Assembly: GCA_021325525.1 (NCBI GenBank)
Contig: JAJPHB010000162.1
Location: forward strand, 1 to 64,000
Reading direction: 5' to 3'
DNA: 64,000 nt
DNA from: Alphaproteobacteria bacterium
GTDB lineage: Bacteria; Pseudomonadota; Alphaproteobacteria; ATCC43930; CGMCC-115725
Shown: positions 50,485-60,099 of the stretch, in pieces
How positions within the stretch are numbered: the stretch's first letter is position 1
How the letters are laid out: each line of letters starts with the position of its first letter
The notes under the pieces: model-generated
What the model was told of the DNA's origin: nothing
Seen by the model: the letters and a program-made list of their open reading frames with translations, nothing else
Database searches by the model: none
Made by a program: the position numbers and the translations under genes

Positions 50485-51774
50485 TTACGACCTCCTGCAT
50501 TCAGGTTCCGGAGATCGCGAGGAGGGTGCGTGGCTCGGCGTGCTGACCGCCGACGGCTCTAAGAGTGCCGACACGTCCGCAGACTCGAAATGGTCGGCCG
50601 GCCCGCGATCGAGCGCGCTGGTCTTGCCGCGAAGTCGAAGGACGAGTTCAGCCACGAGTTGCGCGTTCTTAGTCCAAGTAAAGCCACGTCGCTCGATGGT
50701 TGCGCGAGCTGCCGCTCCCAATTTCTCGCGCCGTGCCTCGTCCCGACTGAGACTTCCTATGGCAGCAGCGAGTTGCTCGGGACTGTCCGGATCGACCAGC
50801 ACCGCATCGGCGCCGTTGGTCAGGATTTCGCGGATATTCATGCTATCCGGTGCAATGATCGCCAGCCCAGCCGCCATGTACTCGAAGAGTTTGAGAGGCG
50901 ACGCGTACGGCGTCACTCCGGGCTGCAGCGCGATATCGAAGGCTGCGATATGGCTGACGATCGCCTCCCGCGCAACAATGCCTGTTACTGTCAGACGATC
51001 GCGAACGCCTAGTCGTTGCGCACGTGCTTCGAGCTCGGCGCGCGCCGGACCGTCCCCAACGAGCAGCAAGTGGATGGTCGGGTCTGATTCGGGGCCGGCC
51101 ATGAAATCGATGACCCGTTCGAGGCTGTTCCAAGCTCGGACGAATCCGGTAAAGCCCAGCACCATTCGACCGTCGAGGCCAAGGCGCCGTTTAGCGACGT
51201 CGCGGCGCGGGAGCTCCGCGAATTTGCGTTCGTCGATCCCGTTGGGCACGACGATGATGCGCCGCTCGTCGACGCCGGCGCGACGAACATAGTCAGCCAA
51301 TACATGGGTGACGGGTAGTACGTAGTCGGCGCTCCGCCAGACCATTTTCTCGCTCCAGGCCGCGACTCGCTTCAGACCGATGCCATCCACCTTCGCCCTT
51401 TCCTCACAGAGCGGCGCATTGACCTCGATCAGCAGCGGCACGTGATTCAGCCGCGCAAGGATGGCACCAGAGATCGCGAAGAGATTATACCGCTCGTAGA
51501 CGGCATCGGGGCGATGGCGCCGGATTGCGAGCCATAACCGAGGCAGCGCGATCAAATTATAGGCCAGCTCCAGCATCTCGTAGATCGCGCGCGGCAGCGT
51601 TCGCTTGAGAAATCCGACGACGCCGGCATCCCCACCGAACTGCAGCCGTGCGGTCCGCGCCGGTCCGACGAGAATGATTTCGTGACCCAGCCGTGCCAGG
51701 GCAGCGCAAAGCTCATCCATGTGTACGGCCTGGCCATCACGGGACGCAATCCTGTGGTGAAACAACAGTCTCAT
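50485..51774 (-). CDS. Family 4 glycosyltransferase
   Basis: This 429-residue GT-B enzyme has an N-terminal acceptor domain (LLFHHRIASRDGQAVHMDEL) and a C-terminal nucleotide-sugar domain with MVLGFTGFVRAWNSLERVID, LLLVGDGPARAELE and SPLKLFEYMAAGLAII carrying the Glu pair. It should add a sugar during EPS repeat-unit assembly. ATG 51774 is the start. The upstream gap to 52100 separates it from the divergent exosortase. Confidence 0.88.
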   Translation of the reverse strand: MRLLFHHRIASRDGQAVHMDELCAALARLGHEIILVGPARTARLQFGGDAGVVGFLKRTLPRAIYEMLELAYNLIALPRLWLAIRRHRPDAVYERYNLFAISGAILARLNHVPLLIEVNAPLCEERAKVDGIGLKRVAAWSEKMVWRSADYVLPVTHVLADYVRRAGVDERRIIVVPNGIDERKFAELPRRDVAKRRLGLDGRMVLGFTGFVRAWNSLERVIDFMAGPESDPTIHLLLVGDGPARAELEARAQRLGVRDRLTVTGIVAREAIVSHIAAFDIALQPGVTPYASPLKLFEYMAAGLAIIAPDSMNIREILTNGADAVLVDPDSPEQLAAAIGSLSRDEARREKLGAAARATIERRGFTWTKNAQLVAELVLRLRGKTSALDRGPADHFESADVSALLEPSAVSTPSHAPSSRSPEPECRRS

Positions 51775-52016
51775 TGGCAATATCGCGACGGATCTTTTTC
51801 TGCCGAAGTGGGAGTAAGCACAGGCACGAGGCGCGAGGATCGGAGCCCGGGACGAGCGAGCGCAGTGTGAAGACGTTCTGCGCGACCTCAGGCCTTACCC
51901 GATCTATCCACGTCAATCATCAAGATAGCGTTAACCAGTCGTTTTCCATCCTCCACGATCTTGTGCCATTCGGGCACGCGTTATCACCCGGATTTCGCGA
52001 GGTTGCCGGGTTACGC

Positions 52017-52022
52017 TATAGT
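52017..52022 (+). promoter_or_regulatory. Candidate -10 box before the exosortase
   Basis: TATAGT lies about 80 bases before ATG 52101. A matching -35 at the right distance (TTCGCG near 51994) is poor. The surrounding gap (51775-52100) is AT-richer than the core genome and holds a short GTGCC/GGCAC hairpin near 51963. I see no gene in it. Confidence 0.35.
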
Positions 52023-52100
52023 CAGAGCTGCACCTCTACCACCGTTGATCACTGAGATCATTCAATCAACCGCTCGCTCGGAGCCGAGGAAGTAACTCAG

Positions 52101-53660
52101 ATGGATATCAAGACCGCCGAGTTGATCGCGTCTCCAAAGACTCGTGCGGTGGTGTCACGTTCCGCATTTCCTCGGGTTCACTTGGCCATTGCGTGCATCG
52201 TGATCTTGCACACCGCCCTCCTCGGGCTTTATTGGCGGCCAGTGGTGGCCGCCGTACAGGTCTGGTACGATTCGTGATCATATAATCATGGCTTTCTGAT
52301 TATTCCGATTACGCTCTACCTGGTGTGGGAGCGCCGGGCGCAGCTGCGCGTATCGCAGCCTCAGGCCTATTGGCCGGCGTTGTTCCTGCTCGCCTTATCC
52401 GGTGCCGCGTGGCTTGTTGCCGAGATGATGGGAATAATGGAAGCGGAGCAGTTCGCGATTCTCTTTGGGATACAGGGCATTCTGCTTTCGATCCTCGGTA
52501 AGGCCATTTACCGCACGCTCCTCTTTCCGTTTCTCTACTTGTTCTTTCTTGTTCCGACTGGTGACTTTCTCACGCCATCGCTACAGAATTTTACCGCAAA
52601 CTTCATCGTGTACGGTCTAAAGTTGGTGGGTATTCCGGTCTACTCTGATGGCATCTTCATCTCTATTCCCACCGGAAATTTCGAAGTTGCCGAAGCTTGC
52701 GCCGGGCTCCGATTCCTGACCGCCACGCTCGCCTATGGGTTGGTCTTTGCCGATTTTGCCTATACTTCATTGAGGAAGAAGTTGGTTTTCTGCGCGCTTT
52801 GCTTCGTCACGCCGATCATCGCGAACGGCCTACGCGCTTACGGCATTGTACTCATCGCATATCTCAGTAACAACGAGCTCGCGACAGGTATCGATCACAT
52901 TGTCTATGGATGGATTTTCTTTTCGTTCGTGATGCTTATGCTGACGGGAATCGGCATGCTCTTTCGCGACACGAGGGAGCTACCGCGGCGATCCACCGCT
53001 CCGGCCGCGGCCGGCTCGGTCGCTGCCTTGGCAGCCATCGTAGTCGGCGCGCTCATCCTGATAGCGCTACCGCGGGCTTACGCCGCCTATTTGGACAGGC
53101 CGGATGCGATCCGCTCGACACATGCGCTCACTCTCCCCGCGGTGAATGAAGCCTGGTCGAGCATAAGTGGGACCGCCTCTGACTGGCAGCCGAGCTTAGC
53201 TGGACCAGATCGCTATGCGGAGGGCACCTATGTGAGCGCCGTCGGGAAGGTCGATCTCTTCGTGGGCTATTACGATTATCAGACGCATGGTAAGAAATTG
53301 GTGAGCAGCGCCAATCGCGTCGCAGATGCGCCCGGCTGGACGAGCGGGCGCTGGTTCACGAGCGAAGTCACGGTGGACGGCCGGCGCGTCCGCGCCGCGG
53401 CCACGCAAGTGTTCGACGGCGGCCGCAAGAGACTTGTCCTCTCATGGTACTGGGTCGATCACCACTTCGTCGGCAATCCGTTCATGGCTAAGCTTTTACG
53501 CATAAAGGGACAGCTGTTCGATTCCTGGCGCCCCGCCGCAGTCATTGCGGTATCGACCGAGATAGGGGACTCGACTGAGGCAGCCGAGGAGCGTCTGGCC
53601 CGCTTTGTTACGGATTTGCCGGGACTCGACGCGCTATTGACGGCAGCGGCCGATCGCTAA
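52101..53660 (+). pseudogene. xrtA: Exosortase with C-terminal EpsI domain, interrupted by an in-frame TGA
   Basis: An intact frame would give 519 residues: an eight-helix exosortase and a C-terminal EpsI domain (from about 330, with GTYVSAVGKVDLFVGYYDYQ). The catalytic triad is present: Cys in AEACAGLRFL, Arg in NGLRAYGIVL, His in GIDHIVYGW. ATG 52101 has a GAGGAAG ribosome site 8 bases upstream. The frame stops at TGA 52275-52277, between VWYDS and SYNHGFLIIPITLYLVW, which is the conserved N-terminal exosortase motif. One C-to-T change in a CGA Arg codon would explain it. Re-initiation at GTG 52323 would lose the first helices and the NHGF motif. Exosortases process PEP-CTERM proteins such as the one at 34562. 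The lesion may be real or a sequencing error. Confidence 0.85.
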
Positions 53661-53749
53661 CGGTCTCCTGGTTCTTCGTTTGCAGCTCGGCCTCTCGCCG
53701 ACATCTGCTTTCTTGGGCGCAGGGTGTCGCGCCTGCAGGGAGGACTGAA

Positions 53750-55696
53750 ATGTGCGGTATCGTCGGGATCATTGACTGGCAAGGGCGGCGGCCGATCGAT
53801 TCCGAGCTTGTGCGGCGGATGACGGAGAGCCTCGCCCATCGCGGTCCCGACGGGAGCGGCTATTATTACGGCCCAGGTGTCGCAATGGGTCATCGGCGTC
53901 TTGCCATTATCGATGTCGCGCACGGCCAACAGCCGCTCTTCAACGAAGACCGAACCGTCGTGGTGTCGTTCAACGGCCAGATCTACAACTATCGCGAGTT
54001 GATGCGCGACTTACAAGCTGCCGGCCATCATTTCGCGACGCATTCAGACACCGAAGTGATCGTTCACGCTTGGGAGGAGTGGGGGCAGCGTTGCGTCGAG
54101 CGATTTCGCGGTATGTTTGCTTTCGCGCTCTGGGACGAGAATCGACAGGAGATGTTTCTCGCTCGGGACCGCCTGGGCAAAAAGCCGCTCTACTACGCCG
54201 AGATTGGGGGCGGGTTTGTTCTCTTCGCATCCGAGCTGAAGGCGCTGCTCATCGATCCTCGTATCGAGCGCAAGCTCGATCCGACCGCCATCGAGGATTA
54301 TCTCGCCTATGGCTATGTTCCCGAGACGAAATCGATCTATTACAGCGTGAAAAAGCTGCCGCCGGCGCATTCCATGACAATCAGGCGCGGTCGCGGCGTG
54401 TCCCGAGCCCGGGCATATTGGGACATCAGCTTCGGTACTCGCTCGAGAACCGATCTCAACGACGCCTGCGAGGAACTCGTCGGACGCCTCGGCGACGCGG
54501 TGGAGATGCGGCTGATCTCCGAGGTCCCGCTCGGCGGCTTTCTATCGGGCGGCGTTGATTCGAGCGCCGTTATCTCACTGATGGCCGAGCGCTCGGGCCA
54601 ACCTGTCAATTCGTTTGCGATCGGGTTCAAGCAGACGGCATATGACGAATCGCGCTATGCTGAGGCCGTTGCCGCGCGCTGGGCCACGCGGCACCGGTCT
54701 TCGTTGGTGGATGCCGAAGACTTCGCCCTCGTGGACCGCCTTGCCCGCGTCTTCGACGAGCCATTCGCCGATTCTTCGGCCATCCCCACATACCAGCTGT
54801 GCAGTGTGGCGCGTCGGGAGGTCACAGTTGCCTTGTCCGGGGACGGCGGCGACGAGCTCTTTGCCGGATATCGGCGATATCGATGGCATGCGGCAGAGGA
54901 ACGCGTGCGACAGCTCCTTCCAGGTCGGCTGCGGTCAGCCATTCTCGGTCCGCTCGCCCATGCCTATCCGCAGCTCGACTGGGCTCCGCGGCCGTTGAGG
55001 CTGCGGGCGACCTTAGGCGAGCTGGCGGTCGATTCTCTCGATGGGTACTTCCATAACGTGTCGGTGCTCGACGATGAGATTCGACGGCGTCTGTGTGCAC
55101 CAGCATTCCGCCGCGAGTTGCAGGGCTATCATGCCAAGGAATACCTCGCCGCCTATTATAATGCAGCCCCTGCCGACGACCCGGTCGGACGCGCGCAATA
55201 TACCGACCTCAAGACATACTTGCCGGGCGATATCCTGACAAAAGTCGATCGCACCAGCATGGCTTCTTCACTCGAGGTGCGCGCCCCCATCCTTGATCAT
55301 GTGTTCGTCGAGTGGGCGGCGGGGTTGCCGGCATCGTTCAAGCTGCGCGGGGCGGTCGGCAAGTATGTGCTAAAAAGAGCTCTGGAGCCGCGGCTGCCTC
55401 GGGACATTCTCTATCGGCCCAAGCAGGGCTTCTCGGTTCCCCTCGCGGACTGGTTCCGGGGTCCCTTGCGACGGCGCGTCAGGGAGGCGCTCAACGCGCC
55501 TCGACTGCATGCGATGGGATGGTTTGACCTCGATTACCTCAGGCACGCATTCGAGGAGCATGCCAGCGGCCGGCGCGACTATGCCTCCCTCATCTGGTCG
55601 ATGCTGATGCTCGACGCGTTTTTGCGCGACGTGCATGAGAGCGCGCCGGCAGCGCCGCCGACAGCGGAGGTCAGTCTTGCGAGCGCCGGGTCATAA
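53750..55696 (+). CDS. asnB: Asparagine synthase-type amidotransferase (exosortase-locus type)
   Basis: This 648-residue enzyme has an N-terminal class II glutaminase domain starting MCGIVGI with catalytic Cys2, plus AHRGPDGSGYY and SFNGQIYNYRELM. A synthetase domain with FLSGGVDSSAVISLMAE follows at about residue 267. It should transfer ammonia from glutamine to an acceptor carboxylate. Members of this length next to exosortase form a known subfamily (exosortase A-associated amidotransferase), thought to amidate the EPS or its uronic acids. The gene ends overlapping the convergent FemAB-like gene by 26 bases. Confidence 0.9.
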   Translation: MCGIVGIIDWQGRRPIDSELVRRMTESLAHRGPDGSGYYYGPGVAMGHRRLAIIDVAHGQQPLFNEDRTVVVSFNGQIYNYRELMRDLQAAGHHFATHSDTEVIVHAWEEWGQRCVERFRGMFAFALWDENRQEMFLARDRLGKKPLYYAEIGGGFVLFASELKALLIDPRIERKLDPTAIEDYLAYGYVPETKSIYYSVKKLPPAHSMTIRRGRGVSRARAYWDISFGTRSRTDLNDACEELVGRLGDAVEMRLISEVPLGGFLSGGVDSSAVISLMAERSGQPVNSFAIGFKQTAYDESRYAEAVAARWATRHRSSLVDAEDFALVDRLARVFDEPFADSSAIPTYQLCSVARREVTVALSGDGGDELFAGYRRYRWHAAEERVRQLLPGRLRSAILGPLAHAYPQLDWAPRPLRLRATLGELAVDSLDGYFHNVSVLDDEIRRRLCAPAFRRELQGYHAKEYLAAYYNAAPADDPVGRAQYTDLKTYLPGDILTKVDRTSMASSLEVRAPILDHVFVEWAAGLPASFKLRGAVGKYVLKRALEPRLPRDILYRPKQGFSVPLADWFRGPLRRRVREALNAPRLHAMGWFDLDYLRHAFEEHASGRRDYASLIWSMLMLDAFLRDVHESAPAAPPTAEVSLASAGS

Positions 55697-56738
55697 ATCG
55701 CCTCGCCGCGCCAGCTCGCTGCCGCAACGCGGCGACAAACCCGCGTGGCGTGCGCCAATTTACCGCGATGATGCCCCACCGCTCGGTTCTGTGAGGTAAC
55801 CACAACCGTTTGTATGCATCATCGCCGCGTCCGAAATCTACGCGCTGCGGGCGATCGTCATCGAGCACCCGTTCCATCATGCGCATTGTCAGCAGGGTGC
55901 CTATGGAAAACCGATCCCACACCTGGTCATGTGCAAGTTTGAAGATGGTCGCCTCACCACGCCAGACGATCCATAGCTGGGCTGCCGCCGGGCGCCCGTC
56001 GACGCTGAGGATGCCGAGCCGCAGCGCACCGAGCCGCGCGCAGAAACGAGCGAGGTTCGCAACGAAGAGCGGATGCGGCTCCGGCTGTTTCCAGCTTTGA
56101 CGATAGATGGCCTCATAGTCGCTGATGGCTTCCTCGAGTCCAGCTCCAATGTGGTAAAGTTTGAACGCGAGAGAGGCCTGCCGTTCGATGCCAGCGAGTT
56201 TGCGCTTGTAAATATTGCGCAATTGCGATGGGCGGCGAGCCAGGAAATCGCGGAACGACATGCCGGCGGTATTTTCGTACCAGGTACCGAACTGGCAGTA
56301 GGTTTCGACGGAGTATCCGCAGCGGGACAAAGCGCTGGCGAGCGGTGCGAAATAGGATTGAAGGGGATCGAGCGCATGGAACATCAGCCGATCCCATTGC
56401 GGCCGTTCACTCGCGATTTTTTCGACAAGCGCCGTAACACTGGCTTCCGGAGCGGGCGTTCTACACAGAAGGTCGTGGCGACAGCTATAGTAATTAGCGA
56501 GGCTTTCCATCATCCGCTCCTTTCCAGGGCGGACAACGAGCGGGATCGCTACGGCCGGCGCAGCGAGGTCGTCCAGATAAAGCCGCGTCTCGCTGTTCGG
56601 CGCGAGCGCAAAATCGGAGAAGACGCTATACCAGCCCGGATGGCTGAAGAAGCCGTCCGAAACGGCAGCCTGTTCGAACAGGGCAAGAAGGCTTGGCGGA
56701 AGATTGGCGAAGTCCGGCGAGCGAATGAAATGCGTCAT
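55671..56738 (-). CDS. FemAB/BioF2-like GNAT protein (exosortase-locus type)
   Basis: This 355-residue protein of the Acetyltransf_6 (CelD/FemAB-like) group has RDFLARRPSQLRNIYKRKLA, LFVANLARFCARLGALRLGI and GRPAAAQLWIVWRGEATIFK. FemAB-like proteins transfer amino acids or acyl groups, and versions next to exosortase are known in PEP-CTERM systems. The acceptor is unknown. Its 3' end overlaps the amidotransferase gene, while the next GNAT-like gene diverges from it. Confidence 0.75.
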   Translation of the reverse strand: MTHFIRSPDFANLPPSLLALFEQAAVSDGFFSHPGWYSVFSDFALAPNSETRLYLDDLAAPAVAIPLVVRPGKERMMESLANYYSCRHDLLCRTPAPEASVTALVEKIASERPQWDRLMFHALDPLQSYFAPLASALSRCGYSVETYCQFGTWYENTAGMSFRDFLARRPSQLRNIYKRKLAGIERQASLAFKLYHIGAGLEEAISDYEAIYRQSWKQPEPHPLFVANLARFCARLGALRLGILSVDGRPAAAQLWIVWRGEATIFKLAHDQVWDRFSIGTLLTMRMMERVLDDDRPQRVDFGRGDDAYKRLWLPHRTERWGIIAVNWRTPRGFVAALRQRAGAARRFMTRRSQD

Positions 56739-56882
56739 CGTTGATCCGGCCGATGCATCCTGCGGTGTCGCGCGCAGCGTGAAGCGGATCGACTGATCCT
56801 GGCTTTCCTTCTGTGCACGGAGGTCTTACACATTGTTGTCCGTCGCCCAGCAGGGCATTCGGCGCATCGGACGGAGAGCATC

Positions 56883-58013
56883 TTGCCGGCGGAAGCTACC
56901 GTCGCCCCCCTCGACCTTCAATATTCTTTGAGTCGGTTAACCGCGATTGCCGCCCTTGAGATGCGCTGGCGCGATCTCGAAGAGCGGTCGGATCCGTCCT
57001 TCTTCCAATCCTGGGGCTGGCTTGGAACCTGGTTGTCGCTGCTACCCGCCGATTCCGAAACGCATATTTTCGAGGCGCGCCTTGCCGCGCAGCCGGTCTG
57101 CCTTGCCATCCTCGTCAAGAAGCGACGCCGGTTCTATGTCGCAGAGACCGGAAATCCCGAACTCGACGCCCTGACGATCGAATATAACGGATTGCTCATC
57201 GACAGGCGACTTGTTCACCTCCTCACCGAGGTCTTCCTGCCGAAGCTGCTATCTCTGCTCCCCTCGGGAACCGAACTCGTCGTCAGCGGCGTGCCCGAGA
57301 GCTATCGTGTCGCCCGTTTGCCGAAGGGTTTTGCGCTGCAGATCGCCGATGCGAAGACCTCGTATCGCATGGAGTTTGTCGGCTCACGCGATCCCATTGG
57401 ATCGATAAGCAAATCGACACAATACAAGCTTCGGCGGGCGAGGCGGCGCTACGCGGCGCTCGGCGCCGTCGTCTTGAGGGTGGCGCGCGACACTGCGGAG
57501 GCGCATCTGTTTCTTGAAGAATTAGTGCGGCTGCATCAACGCTACTGGCGAGCGCGCGGTATGCCCGGGGCCTTCGCCAATCCCTCCTTCTCGCGGTTTC
57601 ACCATCGGCTCATCGACCGGTGCTTTCGAGCTGATGAAATCCGGCTGACTCAACTCGTTGCTGGGACTCGTGCGATCGGCTACCTTTACAACTTCCGATA
57701 TCGGCGGCGCGTCTACGCTTATCAAAGCGGCTTCGATTACGAATGCATCCCGGGTGAGCGGCCGGGGCTGTTGAGCCATTGGGAAGCGATGTGCTGCAGC
57801 CGCGAGGATGGCACTTCGACCTACGATTTCCTTGCCGGAAGCAATCAGATGAAGGAATGCTTGTCCAACCGTACGGAACCGCTCTTCTGGCTGATCTTTC
57901 GGCGGAAGACTTTGTCCCACGCTGTGGAAGCGGCGTTCTCTAGGGGAAAGCAAGCCGTTGGCCGCGCTTTGGCATGGACGCCGCAGCTCCGCTCTTCGCG
58001 GCGAAGGGCGTAA
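56883..58013 (+). CDS. GNAT/FemAB-like acyltransferase (CelD family)
   Basis: This 376-residue protein has the same Acetyltransf_6 fold as its minus-strand neighbour: FFQSWGWLGTWLSLLP near residue 40, STQYKLRRARRRYAALGAVV, LVRLHQRYWRARGMPGAF, and a C-terminal FDYECIPGERPGLLSHWEAM. It may acylate the EPS repeat unit. The start is TTG 56883; no clear alternative fits. The SAM methyltransferase gene starts 1 base after its stop. Confidence 0.72.
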   Translation: MPAEATVAPLDLQYSLSRLTAIAALEMRWRDLEERSDPSFFQSWGWLGTWLSLLPADSETHIFEARLAAQPVCLAILVKKRRRFYVAETGNPELDALTIEYNGLLIDRRLVHLLTEVFLPKLLSLLPSGTELVVSGVPESYRVARLPKGFALQIADAKTSYRMEFVGSRDPIGSISKSTQYKLRRARRRYAALGAVVLRVARDTAEAHLFLEELVRLHQRYWRARGMPGAFANPSFSRFHHRLIDRCFRADEIRLTQLVAGTRAIGYLYNFRYRRRVYAYQSGFDYECIPGERPGLLSHWEAMCCSREDGTSTYDFLAGSNQMKECLSNRTEPLFWLIFRRKTLSHAVEAAFSRGKQAVGRALAWTPQLRSSRRRA

Positions 58014-58014
58014 G

Positions 58015-58860
58015 GTGGTGTTGCGGGAAGCGCCGCCTCCTGGCCGGAGCGTCGATCAGCTGCGGGCGCACTACCTGGTTGAAAAGGAACTCGCGCTTCG
58101 CCTGAAAAATTCACGGCCGGCCGATCGCCTGTCGCTCTATGCGCAGGTCTATGACGAGCTGTTCGAGCGAGTCCGTGAACATCCGCAATTGCGCAAGAAG
58201 GCAAATCCCGACGAGCGCAGGAAGAGAATCGAGGCCGAGCTGGCAGTTCTCAAATGCTTCATGGCGCCATCGACAGTGTTCATGGAGGTTGGGGCAGGCG
58301 ACTGCGCCCTGTCCTTTGCGGCCGCGCAGCATTGCCGATTCGTCTATGCGGTCGACGTTTCAGCGTCGATCGCCGGCGCTCAGCACGCGCCCGCGAACTT
58401 CAGATTCTGCTTGTCGGACGGTACCTCCTTCGACATCCCCGATGGCGCTGTCGACCTCGCCTACAGCAATCAGCTCATGGAGCATCTTCATCCGGATGAT
58501 GCCTTGAATCAGCTATGCGGAATTCACCGTGTACTGGCGCCTCGCGGCAAGTATGTCTGCGTAACTCCGCACCCGTTCAACGGGCCGCACGATATTTCGC
58601 AGTACTTCGACGAGACCGCGACCGGGCTTCATCTGAAAGAATACACTCGATCCGAGCTCGAGCTCCTGTTCCGCCGGGCGGGATTTCGCGAGCTGCGCTT
58701 TCTTGGCCGGTTGAGGGGGACCCCTTTCAGGTTACCGCTTCCCGTCGTTCGGCTCGGCGAAAAGGCTGTCGGACGTCTCCCTCGGCGATTGCGCCGCTTG
58801 CTTGCCGCTCATCTGCCCTGTCGGACCCTGCTCGATGCGATCGTCATCGGCATCAAATAG
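58015..58860 (+). CDS. SAM-dependent methyltransferase, class I
   Basis: This protein of about 281 residues has a SAM motif (VFMEVGAGDCALSFAAA, motif I), FVYAVDVSASIA, DGTSFDIPDGAVDLAYSNQL and HRVLAPRGKYVCVTPHPF. An extra N-terminal helical segment (1-90) precedes it. It probably methylates a sugar or lipid-linked intermediate. GTG 58015 is chosen for the GAAGGG ribosome site 6 bases before it. The neighbours are EPS genes. Confidence 0.8.
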   Translation: MVLREAPPPGRSVDQLRAHYLVEKELALRLKNSRPADRLSLYAQVYDELFERVREHPQLRKKANPDERRKRIEAELAVLKCFMAPSTVFMEVGAGDCALSFAAAQHCRFVYAVDVSASIAGAQHAPANFRFCLSDGTSFDIPDGAVDLAYSNQLMEHLHPDDALNQLCGIHRVLAPRGKYVCVTPHPFNGPHDISQYFDETATGLHLKEYTRSELELLFRRAGFRELRFLGRLRGTPFRLPLPVVRLGEKAVGRLPRRLRRLLAAHLPCRTLLDAIVIGIK

Positions 58861-59031
58861 ACATCGCCATCATCCTGCCATTTCGTCTCGCCCGCGCTTC
58901 GTCATCTAAGCACCTGATTAACCAATTGCCGCTACATGAGTTGACCGCAAGCCCCGGTCCCACCCCGATCGCGGCGCAGGTCCAGCCGCTTCTCGGCAAA
59001 TCCGGTTGGCCGGTCTCGCAGAGGGATTTGC

Positions 59032-60099
59032 ATGACCTCTTCTGCCTTCGAAAAGCCGATCCGTCTCGGGATCGTCGGTTGTGGTGCCGTCGCGCAGATT
59101 TGCCATCTGAAGGCGCTGGTGACGCTGCGCGATTACGACATTCGCTATCTCTGCGATCGCAACTTGCGGACCGCCGAAGCCGCCGCTCAGCTTTATGGCC
59201 TACGCGCCAAGATCACGGACCGGACCGAGGACCTCGCCGGCAATGTCGATGCCGCCATCGTTTGCGTCTGGCCGCGGCAGCATTTGCCGGTGACGCTCGA
59301 CCTCCTGCGGATGGGACTCGATGTATTATGCGAGAAGCCGGTCGCCGCTTCCTCGGCTGATGCTGCCGAAATGGCCACGGCGGCAGAAAGCGCTGGGCGG
59401 ATCGTGGCTGTTGGTCAGTGGTGCCGCTGCCAGAAGAACATGTGGATTTTGCGCAAGCTGCTGGCGCTCGACTTCATCGGCGAAGTCGAGGAGGTCGAAG
59501 CCGAGTTCGGCAATATTTTGGCTTGGCCGATGTCTTCAGGCGCCTATTTCGACCGGAGCATCACTGCCGGCGGGGTCATGTTCGACGGCGGCATCCATGT
59601 CCTCGACCTTGTGGTCTGGCTGTTTGGCGACGTCGCTGTGGTCGAGTACGAGGATGATTCCTTGGGCGGCGTCGAGACAAATGGCGTCATTCGCGGCACG
59701 CTTTCTGTCAATGGTCGGCGTGTCCCATGTCGCATCGCCGCGAGCTGGACGCACGATCTGCGCAACGGAATTCGGATCAGCGGCGGTAAAGGCCGGTTGG
59801 AAGCCCGCTTTACAGAGCGCGACGTCGTGACCATACATCAGGAAATCGGCGGCGAACGATTGGAGAGCCGCATCGGGCCGAACGGGATCGCGATGCCGTT
59901 CCGTGCCGATAATCCGTATGCGGCCCAGCTCGAGGACTTCGCCGAGGCCATTCGCCGCAGGCAGCCTCCGATCACCCCGATCGCCTCGACGCTCTTGCCG
60001 CTCAAGATCATCGAGGCCGCTTATTCCGTGCGCCGTCCCATGCTCCAGCCCTGGGTCGATGCCGGGCCGGTGACAGTATGCGCTGCGGCAAAGTCCTGA
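59032..60099 (+). CDS. Gfo/Idh/MocA family sugar oxidoreductase
   Basis: This 355-residue NAD(P)-dependent enzyme opens IRLGIVGCGAVAQICHLKAL, has LCEKPVAASSADAAEMATAA, and in the C-terminal domain FDGGIHVLDLVVWLFGDVAV. Such enzymes oxidise or epimerise nucleotide sugars or polyols. Its 3' end overlaps the next epimerase gene by 22 bases, so both probably act on one sugar. The 171-base gap upstream (58861-59031) shows nothing clear. Confidence 0.88.
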   Translation: MTSSAFEKPIRLGIVGCGAVAQICHLKALVTLRDYDIRYLCDRNLRTAEAAAQLYGLRAKITDRTEDLAGNVDAAIVCVWPRQHLPVTLDLLRMGLDVLCEKPVAASSADAAEMATAAESAGRIVAVGQWCRCQKNMWILRKLLALDFIGEVEEVEAEFGNILAWPMSSGAYFDRSITAGGVMFDGGIHVLDLVVWLFGDVAVVEYEDDSLGGVETNGVIRGTLSVNGRRVPCRIAASWTHDLRNGIRISGGKGRLEARFTERDVVTIHQEIGGERLESRIGPNGIAMPFRADNPYAAQLEDFAEAIRRRQPPITPIASTLLPLKIIEAAYSVRRPMLQPWVDAGPVTVCAAAKS

